A DNA stretch of 64,000 nt from Tubiluchus corallicola (GCA_030141605.1 JAQGDQ010000871.1:1-64000); one strand, 5' to 3'; counted from the first letter of the stretch, positions 26,253 to 39,088 are shown. The notes: generated from the letters alone by a model not told the origin. Made by a program: numbers and translations.

Positions 26253-26520
26253 ACCGGGTGGTGTAGCTCAATGATAGCGTGCTCGCTTCCCATCCGAAAG
26301 GTCGCGTGTTCAACTCCCGACCGAGTATACCAAAAAGTCTAGATTTAAAAAATGACACGCTGGTTCTTCGACCAAGCACGCGGATTTATCGAAGCAATAT
26401 GCGGGTAATAATAATCGAGACCACCTTGGAAATAAATATTAAGTTACTAAAGGTGGTATCTGTATTGTTTAGGAAACAATTTGATAATATGCATTTCGTT
26501 GTGCTATAATTAAGGTTTTT
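26253..26520 (+). mobile_element. tRNA-derived SINE
   Basis: The head resembles a tRNA: A box tagctcaatgatagcg (26264-26279) and B box gtcgcgtgttcaactccc (26301-26318) with tRNA-like spacing, and cttcccatc where the anticodon loop would be. The acceptor stem does not pair and the T stem has mismatches, so this is not a working tRNA gene. An unrelated AT-rich body follows to about 26520. Confidence 0.6.
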
Positions 26521-27347
26521 TTAGACTTAGGCTGAGCAGAAAGTGGTAGTATCTTAGGGAGGTGCTGCCATCTTTTGGTTGTTTGCCTGTAAAATAATTT
26601 ACCTATTTCTTAAGCTGTTTACTGTACTATCTATTTACATACCATTTACTGGGTTTCAACTAAAGTTAACGAGGTGTAACAGGAGTCCTGGCTATTGTAT
26701 GTTGGGCAATAGTAGTTCAGGTTTCAAATTTCATAATGTAGTTTGTTAAGGTATGTCTGCTTCAAATTATATTTTGTGGTTTTTTGATTTACCGAAGTTA
26801 GTGCTTTAAAATTAATTTTTGTTGTAGTGTGTTAAACCTAAGTGAATTATTAAGTTCTAAATGTTGCTTTTTACTTTTATTATTTCAGACTGCAATTTAT
26901 GTTGAAACCCACCCACCCCGCTCAACACCGCCTTCACTTCTTGATAAAGGAAATCAACCTGTACCAAAGTGTTCATCATTTTTTATTGAGGTTATGGGTT
27001 ACAACATGCAGACAGACAAACTGGACAAAACAGTATCCCTGAACTATGTCCTAAACGAAATTATTATTGTTAAAAATGCTTTCACGCCCCACGTTGCGTT
27101 CATTACACAAATAACTGGAATGGATAGCCTTCAAAGCACTTGACTATTAAACTGTTCTATACTTCAGGTACAGGTACAATTGTTTACAAGACAATGATTT
27201 TCCTGTTCACCTAAAGCTATTGCTGGGTAATCATTAAATATTAGAAAAGACAATTTCCTTGGGCCATTAGATTTCAATGGGAAAATTTTGTTCATATTTA
27301 GTTCTAAAAATAAGTCAAATAATACTTTACTGTCAGAAATACTATCA

Positions 27348-27405
27348 GATCATCATCATCATCATCGTCATCGTCGTCGTCGTTATCATCATCATCATCA
27401 TCCTC
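27348..27405. repeat. (CAT/CGT)n simple repeat
   Basis: Trinucleotide tract of cat and cgt units (catcatcatc, then cgtcgtcgtcgttatcatca), imperfect. A 104-codon ORF just left of it (26829-27143) has no recognisable family and is not annotated as a gene. Confidence 0.85.
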
Positions 27406-27833
27406 GTAGTCATTATAATCTCTTGTGTTATATGAGTATATACACTAATGGTCTGTTGATTCCTGCGCAAAATGTGGTAATTATGTATGCTCTTTGTTTT
27501 CGTCTGGGACTACGCATTCATGTATAAACAAATATCTCGAATTTAAAAATGTTTGCACTAAAAACTTTGAAAACCTGCTTACTTTCCACGCGCTTTTTCA
27601 CTTAGTTAATAACTACTGTGATATACATAATATGTCTTCAAAGTGACTGCCTTTCCAAGAACTGCAGGTTGTAGAGAAGCTAAATTCAGTACATGGCTGT
27701 ATTTAACTTCAAACTTACAACCATTTTCATATTCATTTCTGTAATTCGTTGAGTAGCAGCTGTAAACCAAAGCGCGTATAAAGATCTGCCATTTCCAACA
27801 ATTAGAAGTAATTTTTACGCAATAAACAGCAGC

Positions 27834-30800
27834 TTACTGAGATAAAAACGTTCTGAACAACATACCCAATATCAATGGTCCAAAGAAGAGGAAAGGAGTT
27901 TCAAACAAAACGTAAGCCGAGTAAAAGTCTGTAAAGCGCTCTGCTCCAGCCAAGTCTCTAAGCATAACAGTGGTGGGGGAAGAAACTAAACCAGACATTG
28001 CGCCAGATACAATCGTTACAATGTACAGTTGTGCGTAGTTGTGGGCAACGAAGAACAACAGCACCACTAAACCAGTTAAGAAAGCAAGGAGGCAGTAACC
28101 GTACTGACGCACGTACACATTGCGGAACCATCTATAGTCCCAAACCGGACTTACCAGGAGCAAAGTTGCCGAGTATATTGCAGAATTTAACGACACCATT
28201 GTGGCTTCATTTACGTCACTTCCTGCCACCTCTATAGACTTGAAGGGCAAATATACTGGGACGTTTATCAACGCAAAGTCCAGTAAGCTGACCACTAGAA
28301 GGAAGATCCATAAACGGACATCCTTTAACACACTCCAGTCAAACTTAGCGCTCTTGTTGCTCTTCTTAGCTTCCTTCTCGATACTTACGCTTGCATCATT
28401 ATCTTCGACATTAGCATATGTGGACATATCTACCAAATTAACTCTGCTACTAGGTGAAACATAGTGGGTGTAGTTTGCGCTTTCTTCAGTCAGTAATTCA
28501 TCCTCTTGCAAGTGCGATTCGAGAATTGAGTGATCAGCAGATATTGAGCGTGTTGACGGAAGTTCAAATTTCACTTGGCTTTTTATACCCGTACTGTTGT
28601 TGTTTGCATCAATGTCTTCGTCATTATCATACACGGACATATCTACCAAATTAACTCTGCTACTAGGAGAAACAGAGTGAGCGTAGTTCGCACTTTCTTC
28701 AGCCAGTAGTTCAGCTTGTTGCAAGTGCGATTCGAGGCTTGAATGATCAGTAGATGTTGACTGAATTTCAAGTTTCACTTGGTTATTTGTATCCGCGTAG
28801 CTTGTACTTGTTTTATCTTCCTCTAGAGCGTTGTTCTCAAATAACTCCTCAGAACTTTTAAGAGGTCTGTACAACATTCCACAAGGCACGGCATTCAGTA
28901 TTACAGCACTGCTGATAAGCATTGCACCACTGTACCCGTATTCTTTGACTAGATAATTGAGGAGATAGCTGAACGGTATTGTTCCTAGGCCAACTCCACT
29001 CCAGACTATTCCCGTAGCGAATGCCAAGCGCTTGTCAAAGTATTCGTTAACCATTGCAAACCCGGCCATTGTTACAAAAGAGCTCGAACAACCTGCAAAT
29101 AAACATAACATAATAACAGTAATGGTGATGATGTGACGACGACGATGACAATAATGATGATGAGCGTGATGATACAGTTTACAGCTTATAGTTACAGTTT
29201 ACATTACTTAACGTCGGTTTGTAATACAAAGAACATTAGCCGGTAAAGACTATTTTCCGACACAAAACCCTAGTATTCGATGATGATGGTTATGAAAGGT
29301 AAAATGGCTTAGATAGAAATGAATTTTTTCCCCCGCTCCTAAAATTTCTAGTGGTCATTGCAACAAACATTATGTAAATCGACCTGTATCGTCAGTGGCT
29401 CAACATTCGTTTGCCAATAGAAATGCTAAATACTGGAATTCCCTTCCTGAACATGTAAATGGGTCTCCACTGATAAATGCCGCCTCAAGTAAATTATTTA
29501 GTCAAAGATTAATGAAAATTGACTTTTTGATACATCTGTATTTCTGCAGACATTTACAAGTAGTAAATTACCTTTTTGTGTCTCTCCCGTATCCATTTTA
29601 ACCTGTCTTGTTTATCATTGTACATATTTTATTGTATTTACGCATTTGAATTTTGTTGTATGTATGGACACTTTAGTAAAAAAAATAAATAAATAAATAG
29701 CGCCGATATAGCATATGTAAGAAGTCAAGAACAATGGCCTACAATATATTCTTTATAGAAATCGTAGCCAGAAATTATTGGGCACTTCAGTCAGTGACAT
29801 CAGCAACAGGAGAAATTTTGTAGACTCCAGAAAACCAAAAACTACTGCAGCTTGTTTATATAATGTCATAGTCAGACTAAATGGCTTCTTCATGCCAAAG
29901 TGCGGCAAGTATTGGTATTCATACTTGGCGTTCATAAATAGAAAATCAGTTGCAATTTAATGAATTTGTTGCAGTATTTTTTTAATATGATTATTAAAAG
30001 TACCCCGTTTAAGACTCATCATGTAACAAAAATGCTGCAATATGTGACAAATCCTAATATTGTCATTAAGTAACAAATTTTTGCGTCATTGTATAACAGT
30101 TATAATGTAACACGGTTGATGGATAGTAACATGGTTGGGCCTTGTCAGTGTCGTGGTTTAGGTATTGGACTGGATCACATTTTGTGTGTTCTAAATGATC
30201 TTGACACTATATAAAGATGCACAACAAAAGCACAAGGTGAATTGTTGTTGTTGTATAATTTGTTTGACCGGTCATTTGATGACATGTTCTCTTCTCAAGG
30301 ACGGCAGGTTCATTTTTGGCGGGGGAGAGAAGAATTGCCATTTTTTGCGTCGGTTGTTAGGCAAGCTTCGTAATTTGCATAGAGTTTTAATTGGAACACA
30401 CGGAGGATATTTGTTTGAAGGAAATTACCAACCACTTTGAGAAAAACCTTGAGTCCATTTTCCAGTTGCTCGCGTTGAAACCTGTAGGTATTGGTTCCAT
30501 TTTGTTTTTTATTGTTATTTTAGATTTAAATCAATACATAAAGTACTATATAAGTACTATATATAAAAGCAAACAAGTAATGCGGATTATAAAACTATAT
30601 ACAAGTGTATATATGTATACTTTGTATCAGCGTCCAAACAAAAAAGATTGGGTTTGTGTGAGACCAGCCAGACAAGATCTCCGACAGATTAGACCTCAGA
30701 CAGGCCAGAACATCTGACAGGACCAGAGTCTTCAGACAGGTAAGACCTTAGGCAAATCAGTCACAGACAAGACCGGACCGAGCTGAAGCCTAACCCTCAT

Positions 30801-32529
30801 ATAGAACTGGAAAAAACTGACCGTGACATGGCGTAGCCATAGAACATGACCAACCATACCTAGACTTGTTAAATGTAAAATATTTTACATAATGACTAAT
30901 TTCATATATTGCATAATGGTACCGTGTTAAATAATGACCCTTTTGTTACATAATTGGCTTAACATTGATACAGGCTCCACAGCAGCCCCATGTTTAGTGG
31001 ACAAAGTTACAAAATTTGTTTTAAGTTGATTTCAAACTTTGCACAAATTCGTGGTTGGGCTGCTTACCAAAAACGATTCCATAGAAAACGTACAGCAACC
31101 ATAGTGAACTGCGGGAAAGGAAACAAAATGCAACACCCAATGAAGACACGACGGCAGCCGTTACGGTTATGCGCTTTCCGGTGAATTTTTTCAGCAGAGC
31201 TGAAGCCATGGGACCTGAAAAGTACAAAACATTTACTACTGTACTTACAATGATTGATTGAAAGTTAAATATAGCGGTATTACCAGGCCACATTTTTTGC
31301 TAAAGTTGTTGCCAATGGGTTGGCCTCGTCTAATGATATAATTAACAATTCTTAAATTAAAAATGTAGCCAGCACCCACTTAAGAAAAGACATGGCTTTA
31401 GTTCCGGTACAAACATCTGCAACGTTTCGACATGGTTATCTGTCATGCTCACACAATATACTAAATAAAAACACCGTATAAAATATATACAAAAATCAAT
31501 ACTCACACAAGCAAACCAGTTCCTGATGTAGATCTACAACCCAAATTTATTCAATTCAGAACAGTAAACAGACCGTGAGTACAGAAGATGCCAGATTTTG
31601 CTACTTAATGTAGAAAGGGAAAAAGTAATGTTTGCTGGTGATAGTGTTGATTTTTGTATGTATTTTTACACTGTATTTATATTCAGGTGGTTGTTGCTTA
31701 AACTTGACATGTAATCATGTCTAAACGTTGCTGATGCTATACCTGAATGAAAGCCATATCCATACTTAAGTGGGTGCTGACTGTCATTTTTATTTTAAGA
31801 ATTTGTTTTCCCATCACAAATCAGTTAATCATTCTTCTTTAAAAGTGCCATTCCATCTGTTGAAGACATTGAGGCACTAACATTTATTAGAGTATTCCAC
31901 CCACGTCTATCATCAACTAACAGCACAAGTTCTTCTACTCCTAAAGCAAGATTTGGTTGAAGTTGTTGATCATCTTTACTTATCTTAGCTATCCAAGTTG
32001 TTTTTGGTTTGCCAGGTGGTTTTTGCAAGGTTTTTAAGGCGATTCTTACTGGTGTTTCACTTGGTAATCTAAGGTGTCCTGGTCATCTTAATCTTCGGGG
32101 CTTGACTTTTGAACTCCAAGGAATTTCTTTCATTCTAGTGTATAAATTTTCATTTTTGATTATGTATGGCCATCTTATCTCTTTAAAATTTTCCTTAGAA
32201 GACTTCTGTGAAACGTGCCAATCTGCTTTTCTTGAGAAATGGTTAAACCCAATAGTTAAACAGTGTTTCAGTTTTAAATAGTCATTAAAAATACCCAATG
32301 CTGCCATCATTGCCGAGCAAAGCCCAGCAGCGCCCCCTATCAGAGCAACATCATAACCACTTCTGTCCAGCATGTCAACCATTAAGATACCATAGCAGGC
32401 GAGAAAGCCCCAATGGAGGGCGAGATTTGTTCCAGCTGCTATGGCTACCACCCAACCCCAACCGCGATCTAATGCGGCTTGCCTATTGTCTTTATCTGTT
32501 TCTCCACTGGTTGATGAGAGTGTATCCAT
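27834..32529 (-). CDS. Monocarboxylate-transporter-like protein (SLC16 family, MFS)
   Basis: SLC16 proteins are 12-helix major-facilitator transporters of the plasma membrane; several move lactate/pyruvate with a proton, others different substrates. Coding exons 32529-32295, 31214-31068 and 29092-27834 give 546 residues with all phases matching. The signature DRGWGWVVAIAAG (21-33) matches the family [D/E]G-x-W-x-W motif at TM1. Exon 2 encodes PMASALLKKFTGKR plus TM3/4. Exon 3 has NEYFDKRLAFATGIVWSG (TM5 side), YRP before the loop, and six further helices from about residue 385, including LRDLAGAERFTDFYSAY. The central cytoplasmic loop (about 205-380) is long and contains a tandem duplication (see findings). 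The start is at MDTLSS; an in-frame ATG 12 codons upstream (32565) is also possible. The substrate cannot be told from sequence. Confidence 0.9.
29370..29698 (+). mobile_element. LINE 3' terminus
   Basis: It encodes SFANRNAKYWNSLPEHVNG and NAASSKLFSQRL, the FsnRv..WNsLP...v.a.s...Fk..l ending common to CR1/Jockey-like ORF2 proteins. The 3' untranslated part ends in aaaaaaaataaataaataaa near 29698. Severe 5' truncation is typical of LINE insertions. It lies antisense in intron 2 of the SLC16-like gene. Confidence 0.75.
30019..30960. repeat. Region bracketed by inverted short tandem arrays
   Basis: Left block (30019-30135) repeats atgtaaca-like units: catgtaacaaaaatg, aagtaacaaattttt, aatgtaacacgg, tagtaacatgg. 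Right block (30884-30960) repeats the complement: tttacataatgac, gcataatgg, tgttacataattgg. Between them, 30659-30800 is a degenerate array of gacagg...agacc units 12-19 bp long. It lies in intron 2 of the SLC16-like gene; no coding content. Confidence 0.45.
31346..31805. mobile_element. Non-autonomous inverted-repeat element (MITE-like)
   Basis: About 460 bp with imperfect terminal inverted repeats of roughly 100 bp. The left end reads aattcttaaattaaaaatg, then cagcacccacttaag, then acatggcttt, then caacgtttcgacatg. The right end, complemented, reads aattcttaaaataaaaatg, then cagcacccacttaag, then atatggcttt, then caacgtttagacatg. No coding sequence; no clear target duplication. It lies in intron 1 of the SLC16-like gene, next to the RTE-like tail. 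Confidence 0.7.
31815..32255 (-). mobile_element. RTE-like LINE ORF2 C-terminus, dead
   Basis: On the - strand: MKEIPWSSKVKPRRLR, an in-frame stop where W is usual, PGHLRLPSETPVRIAL, then KPPGKPKTTWIAKI and VDDRRGWNTLIN. The order rRLRW-GH, then GrpkttW, then DR..Wr is characteristic of the ORF2 tail of RTE/BovB-type and related elements. It inserted in the same orientation as the SLC16-like gene, in its first intron. Confidence 0.75.
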
Positions 32530-33129
32530 GATGCAATGTTGAAGCTTTTTATGGCCGTTTCTCACGTTTTTAATTGCACGTACTTGGCGTTATGCTGAAA
32601 AATTCGCTGTCAGTGTCTCAGAACCTGTAAAATTTCACACCTCTTTTGTACATAAACACGAGTAATTTGTATCATTCACATAGCTATCACATAATGTACC
32701 AATGCGGGACCAGTAAACTAGGTTTATGCGAGTATAGCCGCCGTCTAACCTCTAACAAACACACGTTATTTACCTTCACAGCCATGAGATAAAATTACTA
32801 AATAAGTATTTACCTATGATGATTGTCATTGCATTGATATTAAGCATAAATATATTGGATACCTGTGACTGAAGTCGATTATTTCTTCGCGTATCTATTA
32901 GTTGAGGTTTTTTCTACAAACTTTTGCTTTCGTACGATTTTTCTTTCTTTCTGTTAAAAATAATAAACAGAACAAAAAACAGCCAGGGCTACTTACAGGT
33001 ACTTGTTAAAAGATAAATGATTATTTATAGTTAAAAACAACAGCTTAGCTGCTGCTGTAATCATCAGTGGTAAATTTACAAACATACTAAAAAATTATAT
33101 AGGCAGAGCTTATAATGCACTAATTAAGT

Positions 33130-33660
33130 CGTTTAAAACAGAAGCCAAATAGGTAATGAATATGTGATTATGTTTGCATCTTTTAAACGTTTTTCAAAAA
33201 GTTTGCTACTCTGAGCACGAACCAAGGGGACACCACCGACAGACTCAAGGAGTTGATTCCAGATTCTAATTATTCTGTTTGAGAAAAAGTTGTTAAAACA
33301 ATTAAGTCGGCAGTGAGTGGGCTGTAACTTCAAGCAGTGATATCCTTGCTAAATTTGGTAAATTATTTTGCTAAAGATAAAATTCTAATCAAGTATCAAG
33401 ATTAGACAGGCTTCCAAGATTGCACCTAACATAAAGCCTGCGAGCGAAGCGCCGCCGAAGATTTTCAATTTAATCAAGATTTTTTAGTAAACAAGAGTTC
33501 CAAGTTGGAATACGATACTCCACTAAAGGGCTAACATAAGTTTTGTAGGCAATTTGTAAACTATACTTAATAAAAACGGCGAACATTCGAAGAGGATGAA
33601 GATTTTGAAAAGTCACCCCTAACGTATCACAAACCTTATTATAAGCACCGAGTGCCTGTT
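33130..33660 (-). mobile_element. LINE ORF2 C-terminal fragment
   Basis: Reading on the - strand: AYKTYVSPLVEYRIPTWNSC (about 33550-33490), IENLRRRFARRLYVR, NLGSLSNLDT, then a frame shift and FFSNRIIRIWNQL and RAQSSKLFEKRLKDAN. This is the classic yKtyVrPllEY..pvWnp...iE.vQrrftrrl block followed by the terminal FFs.R....WN.L motif of CR1/Jockey-like elements. Two stops and a frameshift. Confidence 0.85.
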
Positions 33661-34472
33661 GATTATGGTGTCAGTCTTGTGCTCAGCTCTTTCTTTCGGC
33701 CATGCTGTGCGGATTGGTGCTGTGCTGAGAAGCAACTGTCGTAGTTTCATCTTTTACTTTTGTTAGAAGCCTCAGCCCAACTCGCTGCAAGTCTGTATGC
33801 TGCTTTTGCTCTTTTCTTTTTGTCGTTTGGGTATGCTTTGTGAAAAAAAATGCGAAGGCTCTTTTAATTCGTAACGGATACCCGTGAAACTTCGCGCGAT
33901 TTGGGGAGGACACCAATTTCGAAAAAAAGCGAACGGTTCCGCCAATATGCATCGTCATGGAATGTATAGAAATCAACCAGAACGAATTCCACATCGAGTG
34001 ATAGAGTGAATTTTTGTGCTGCCATCTTGAATTCCAGCGGGCGCCAAAAATGGGGAATAAATCAGTTTTTAAGCATATCTCATGCCGCATGACACCTGAC
34101 CTTTGTTACTAGCATGACAAATTTGGTCAACTTAAGTAATATTATTTGTGAAATATTAAAAAACTGCATCTTAGGAAATGCATTATACAGCTTCAAAAAT
34201 AGCATATCCCGGATCCTTGTTTGGGGTATGCGAAATCTTCATTGCCGCAAATTTCTATACAAAATCTGTCTCGCCTCGAATTCTATTTTTCATAGGAAAT
34301 CCAAGAAACTGCCACTTGAATCTCCATTGCGATGGCTTTGCACAATCGTTTTAAAGAAGACACATTCGTACAATTTTTATGTTAAATATGGCAAAATGGC
34401 AAGCAGTGGAAATGATATACTAACGAAGCGCACCGCTATCTATATGTGCATTGCAACATATCTAATAGCATC

Positions 34473-34765
34473 CACTGACGAAACGTACTTCTGGCGAACT
34501 GAAACATTTTGTTGAAGGAATAAGGTAATGACATAGCAGAGAAATTTTACTGGCGAGCCTACAACTGACGAAATGTGCACTGGCGAACTGTACCACTGGC
34601 GAAATGTACCACTGGCAATATGTAGCACGGGCAAAATTTGAATTGGCAAGAGGTGCACTCCATTGACGAAATGTGTACTACCGAAATGTACCACAGACAG
34701 AATGTTAACTGGCGGCAATTGCCACTGGGAAATGTACCGCTGGTAAAGTGTCAATTGGTGAAGTG
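34473..34765. repeat. Degenerate 16-bp tandem array
   Basis: About 17 units of a 16-bp motif whose best copies are adjacent: actggcgaactgtacc, actggcgaaatgtacc, then actggcaatatgtagc. Divergence grows outward, with occasional 15- or 17-base units. The ORF on the complement (34440-34871) is a by-product of the array. Confidence 0.75.
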
Positions 34766-37409
34766 GGTAGATACCTAATGAAATAAGGCAGTATTTATAC
34801 TTTTTTTTAAATGCAGTCTTAACACTGAGGTAAGGTAATTGAACAAAAGTACAGTTTTTCGACTGTTGCACAGGAGGTCGTTTACACGTTTGCTAATTTT
34901 TAGGCACTCTTCGTCGCTGTCACGAACACCTGTTCAGACCCCTCCACCAGAAATTATGTAACAACAGCTAGTAGTAGAACGCTCAAAAAGATTATCAAAC
35001 ACCTTCAACCGGACTCTGCACTCCTAAGTACTACACTTCCTTTTTTCCAAATACATTTAATTCTACTATACGTCATATATAACGTGGAATATATCGAAAT
35101 GCTGGCAACGACTGAGTTTGTGATATTTCTTATTCAGACATGATAACATATAGAGCGTAGCGCAAAACTCATTGTACCCTGAAAAATTTCTAATCTATAT
35201 TTAAATTTATTTGAGATACAATTTTATTTTTACTAGCATGGAATAAAAGTCTATCACAGATTGTTTACTATCTTTGCAGTGTTTTGTTATTCTAGGCGGC
35301 ACAAAAGTTCTTTACACGAAAAAATAAATTTGCTGTTACTAAATTCGTTTGTATATAAAGCCAAATTAATTAAATATGATTGTTGCACATCAGGAAAATA
35401 AAAAGGTTCTGCACGTATTGCAAAAATTTAATAACTGTACATTTACATACACAGTAGTGTAGTTGTGTAGACTATTACAGCTGTTGCAGGTACAAATGTT
35501 TGCTCCATTACTCCTTCCCAAGGTTGTATATGCAATAAAAGACACAATATGTTAGACTTGTATTACGAGCTAGACTCCTTTTCTACTTTTACATTGTCAT
35601 AACATGCTGTTTATTCCCCCCCCCTGAAAGTTTGATGAGAAATAGAGTAATGATGGTATTATCAATAATAATAATTAATATGACAACCACGTTATTGATT
35701 AAACCTGAAAACCAGTATTATAAATGGTTCAGTTGCCCTTTAAACCCAAGATTTAGGAATTTAAGTTCTGCGGGTTGGTTTGTAGCATTCATTTTTGTGC
35801 GCCATATGAAGCCGTCTGATCAACCTGTGAATGCGGAGAGGTGACCCAGAAAACTCGTCACGATACAGGTGTACAAGGTAGAAAACAGTCGAGCTTTGGT
35901 ATTGGACCTGAAAACATTACATAGGTCAGATTTTCGTAATGGCAGTTTTGCTGAACTTTTGAATGAAAATGTTTATCCATTTTACTACTTTTGATTGCTG
36001 CTGTCATAATGGATGGGTGAGGATTTTGGACAGTTAATGGCGTCCCAAGCACCTGATGTTATGGTGAGGGTATTTGTGGGTCTGATGAATACCTGTTGAG
36101 CGATAGACGAGAACTGGACCTTCCAGTGCAGTTTTCTTGCTTTTTGAGGACAGCAAGAGGTATATAGAGCTTCAGACTATCCCACGGGATCCCGATCTTT
36201 AAGTTGACTTATTCTTTGCCTTACTATGCAGCGTGTCATGGGTACAGATGGATTAATGGTATTCACAGTTGGTAAATGTTCAATATAAACATGATCCTAC
36301 CCGAGTTGAAGTCATGCCGGACATTGAAATTATGCATGATGTTAGTAAGGAAATGTTTCCTGGATGCTGCAGATTTACACGTGACGTCACAGCCCTGAAT
36401 GCTATTTTTAACTCGTTAACTTGCTAGCATTTCTCCTGGGGTGGCTGATAGTTACGGTAAGCCCTTACACGAACATTTTGTTACTGTTAGTTCCAATGGA
36501 AATATTGCCAAGTCGTTATAATATGTTTAATTATGAACTCTATTTTTGGGGGCTATTGCTTAGTTTTGCTTACGATTTTGCCCAATAAATTTTTCTCATA
36601 TTTTTGCCAATGTTTTGTTTCGATATACTGTGCTTTAATGACGTATTTCGTCGTTTCGATTTTCGTGCCTAATGCTTTGTCATTAAATTTGATTACAGCA
36701 TACTATGATTATTACTGTTGCATCATTGTCACGTTGCATTTAATTCAATTAACCGACAAAAACAGAATCCCACAAGAACCAATACCATCTTGAAGTGGTA
36801 GCGCCCCAAGTAGACTACCCTTGCTGCGAAGCCACTGTCTGGAGTTTGTGGGCAGATCTGTCTTTAAAGTAAAATTTCATGTATACTTTTTGCTCGGTCA
36901 AGAGCTCTCCAATGACTACCTGACATCTAGTCAGGCCTGCTCCATCTGTACTAGTCATAACAATTGTATAGGCAAAACTTGTTTATCCTGTGACTAAGCT
37001 CCAACTGGCCGACCTTCACTGACATTCTGGAATTTCTGGACTCAATATTAAACCAACAATGTATGTATGTATTCTAGCTTTCTAGTCTAGTGAAGTATTT
37101 CAGTACTTTACTAGAGCAAATTTGTTTTTTTGCAGAATAAACAACTTAGCTATGGAAACGCAACATTGGTTTGAGTGTGTACATTACAACAACTTTTACA
37201 CACACAAGCTCGAAGCAAGTATTTAATAACAGTATCACGAAACCGTGAATCTTCTCAGTCTAGTCACGTTCTGAGTACTGACATTTACAATTGTAATTGA
37301 ATGATATATGCGCATGAGCACTTTCCTGTAACATTTTCTCAAAACGATCGCTAATTGACGTTCTGCTGAGATTGTTGTGTCTCAAAAATCTCAATAGCGA
37401 TCATGTCAC
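34766..37409. other. No gene seen
   Basis: AT-rich intergenic DNA. A short C run (ccccccccc near 35618) and an imperfect GGGATCCC hairpin near 36183 are the only local features. ORFs of 60-86 codons show no protein-like pattern. Confidence 0.5.
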
Positions 37410-37790
37410 TAATGATAATGATAATTTATTCCATTCACTTGGAGCTGCACTGGCAAAAGCATGTCACCGTACCAAACGCTGATTCTTCGACTATTAGTGA
37501 CACCTAGTGTAAAAGTATCCGAAGATCTTATTAAAGAACATCTAGGCACATAAAAATTTACTAGATTAGCCAGATAAAACGGACCAGGCCAGACAAAGAT
37601 TTAAAAGTAACCAGCAATAGCAAAGGAGCGCGTTGTTTGACAGGGAGCCAGTGCAACTACATTAGGAGAAATATGATGAAAACGCCTAGTTTAAGTAACA
37701 ATTCTAGTAGCCGGTATTCTGAAGACGCTACAAATGATCAAGTTCATGAATATTAAGGTATAAAAATGTTTAGTACTTTAAAGTTCAGCT
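37410..37790 (-). mobile_element. L2/CR1-like LINE tail
   Basis: On the - strand: LHWLPVKQRAPLLLLVTFKS, then LSGLVRF, with RSSDTFTLGVTNSRR and LLPVQLQVNGIN further on in shifted frames. LHWLPV.qR...k.ll..yk.l.g..P is the hallmark of the C-terminal region of L2/Rex-type ORF2 proteins, followed by RS....l.vp....r..r.Fs..ap..WN. Ends about 240 bp upstream of the GT31 start codon. Confidence 0.75.
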
Positions 37791-38027
37791 GGTTTACTCT
37801 CTAGATTATATTGTAAGACAATCTAATTTTGCATTTTGTTAAACCGCAATTCTTTATTGTCCTTTGAGATACACTTATCCATAAATACGGAAAAAAGGAA
37901 TTTTTCGGTTTTTAGTTGGTTTAAATGGTCATTATTCTGAGTATCTTAACAGAGGAGGTGAGAATGATGCGCTGCATATAATCGATTAACTAATTCAGCC
38001 AACTGATACACTTCACTCACTGCCTGA

Positions 38028-38843
38028 ATGAGAAGAGAGATGTTAGCAGGCGAACAAAAATGGCGTGCAGCATTGGTTATCGTGTTGCTACTAGCTACTT
38101 TTTCCTATATTGAGTATGCGTTTTATGAAACTTGGGAGAGTAGTATGTCTGAAACAAGTCCTCATAAACTTTATTCATCACATCGTAGGAAAGTATTATT
38201 ATTTATTGGCATTATGAGTGCGCCGTTCCGCAGGGACAGACGTGACGTCATCCGTTCAACATGGCTGAAGTGGTGTAACAGTTTCAATGACGTCGTCTGC
38301 CTCTTTTTTACTGATGGACAAGACAGGTTTGGAAATAAGTTGGAAAATGTGAGCCTAAACATTCTACTCGACGAGGCAAATTCTTACGGTAATGACTTGG
38401 TATTAGCAGAGACGCCTGGTGGTATGAATTTTGGCAGACGATTGGTGTGGATGATGGATTTTGCTTCAAAAAGATACGAGTTTAAATACTTCCTGCGTCT
38501 GGATGATGATGCATTTCTCTGCTTGCAAAGGCTAAGGGCTGAGTTGAAAATGCTTTCCGCGAAAAGGGTAAATTGGGGCTACAGACATTGCGAAAACCGT
38601 AGGAAAGGTATGTAAATGAAGCCAGGAGACATTTACAGACTGAGTAATTAACTAAAGCATTGTTGTTTTCTAATAACTCTGTTATCGAAGCAGTGCTTGT
38701 ATATCGTTTATAATGTAATTGTGTGTTATTATACGATGGACTGCATAATGCATAACCACATTTCTCTTACGTATGCGTTAGCGTAATACTATGTGTGATT
38801 GTTTGTTAGTGTTTTCCATCTTTTCTCTCCCTCGTTCATTCAG

Positions 38844-38897
<54 letters not shown>

Positions 38898-38920
38898 CTC
38901 TCTCTCTCTCTCTCTCTCTC

Positions 38921-38957
<37 letters not shown>

Positions 38958-38994
38958 CTCTCTCTCTACCTCTCTCTCTCTACCTCTCTCTCTA

Positions 38995-39088
<94 letters not shown>

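Noticed and set aside
26253..26332. Functional tRNA gene
   Set aside because: A and B boxes are present but the acceptor and T stems do not pair properly; fits a tRNA-derived SINE better.
26829..27143. 104-codon + strand ORF with a hydrophobic start
   Set aside because: The start resembles a signal peptide but the rest has no family similarity and no neighbouring exon; not enough to call a gene.
34440..34871. 143-codon - strand ORF
   Set aside because: Arises from the 16-bp tandem array.
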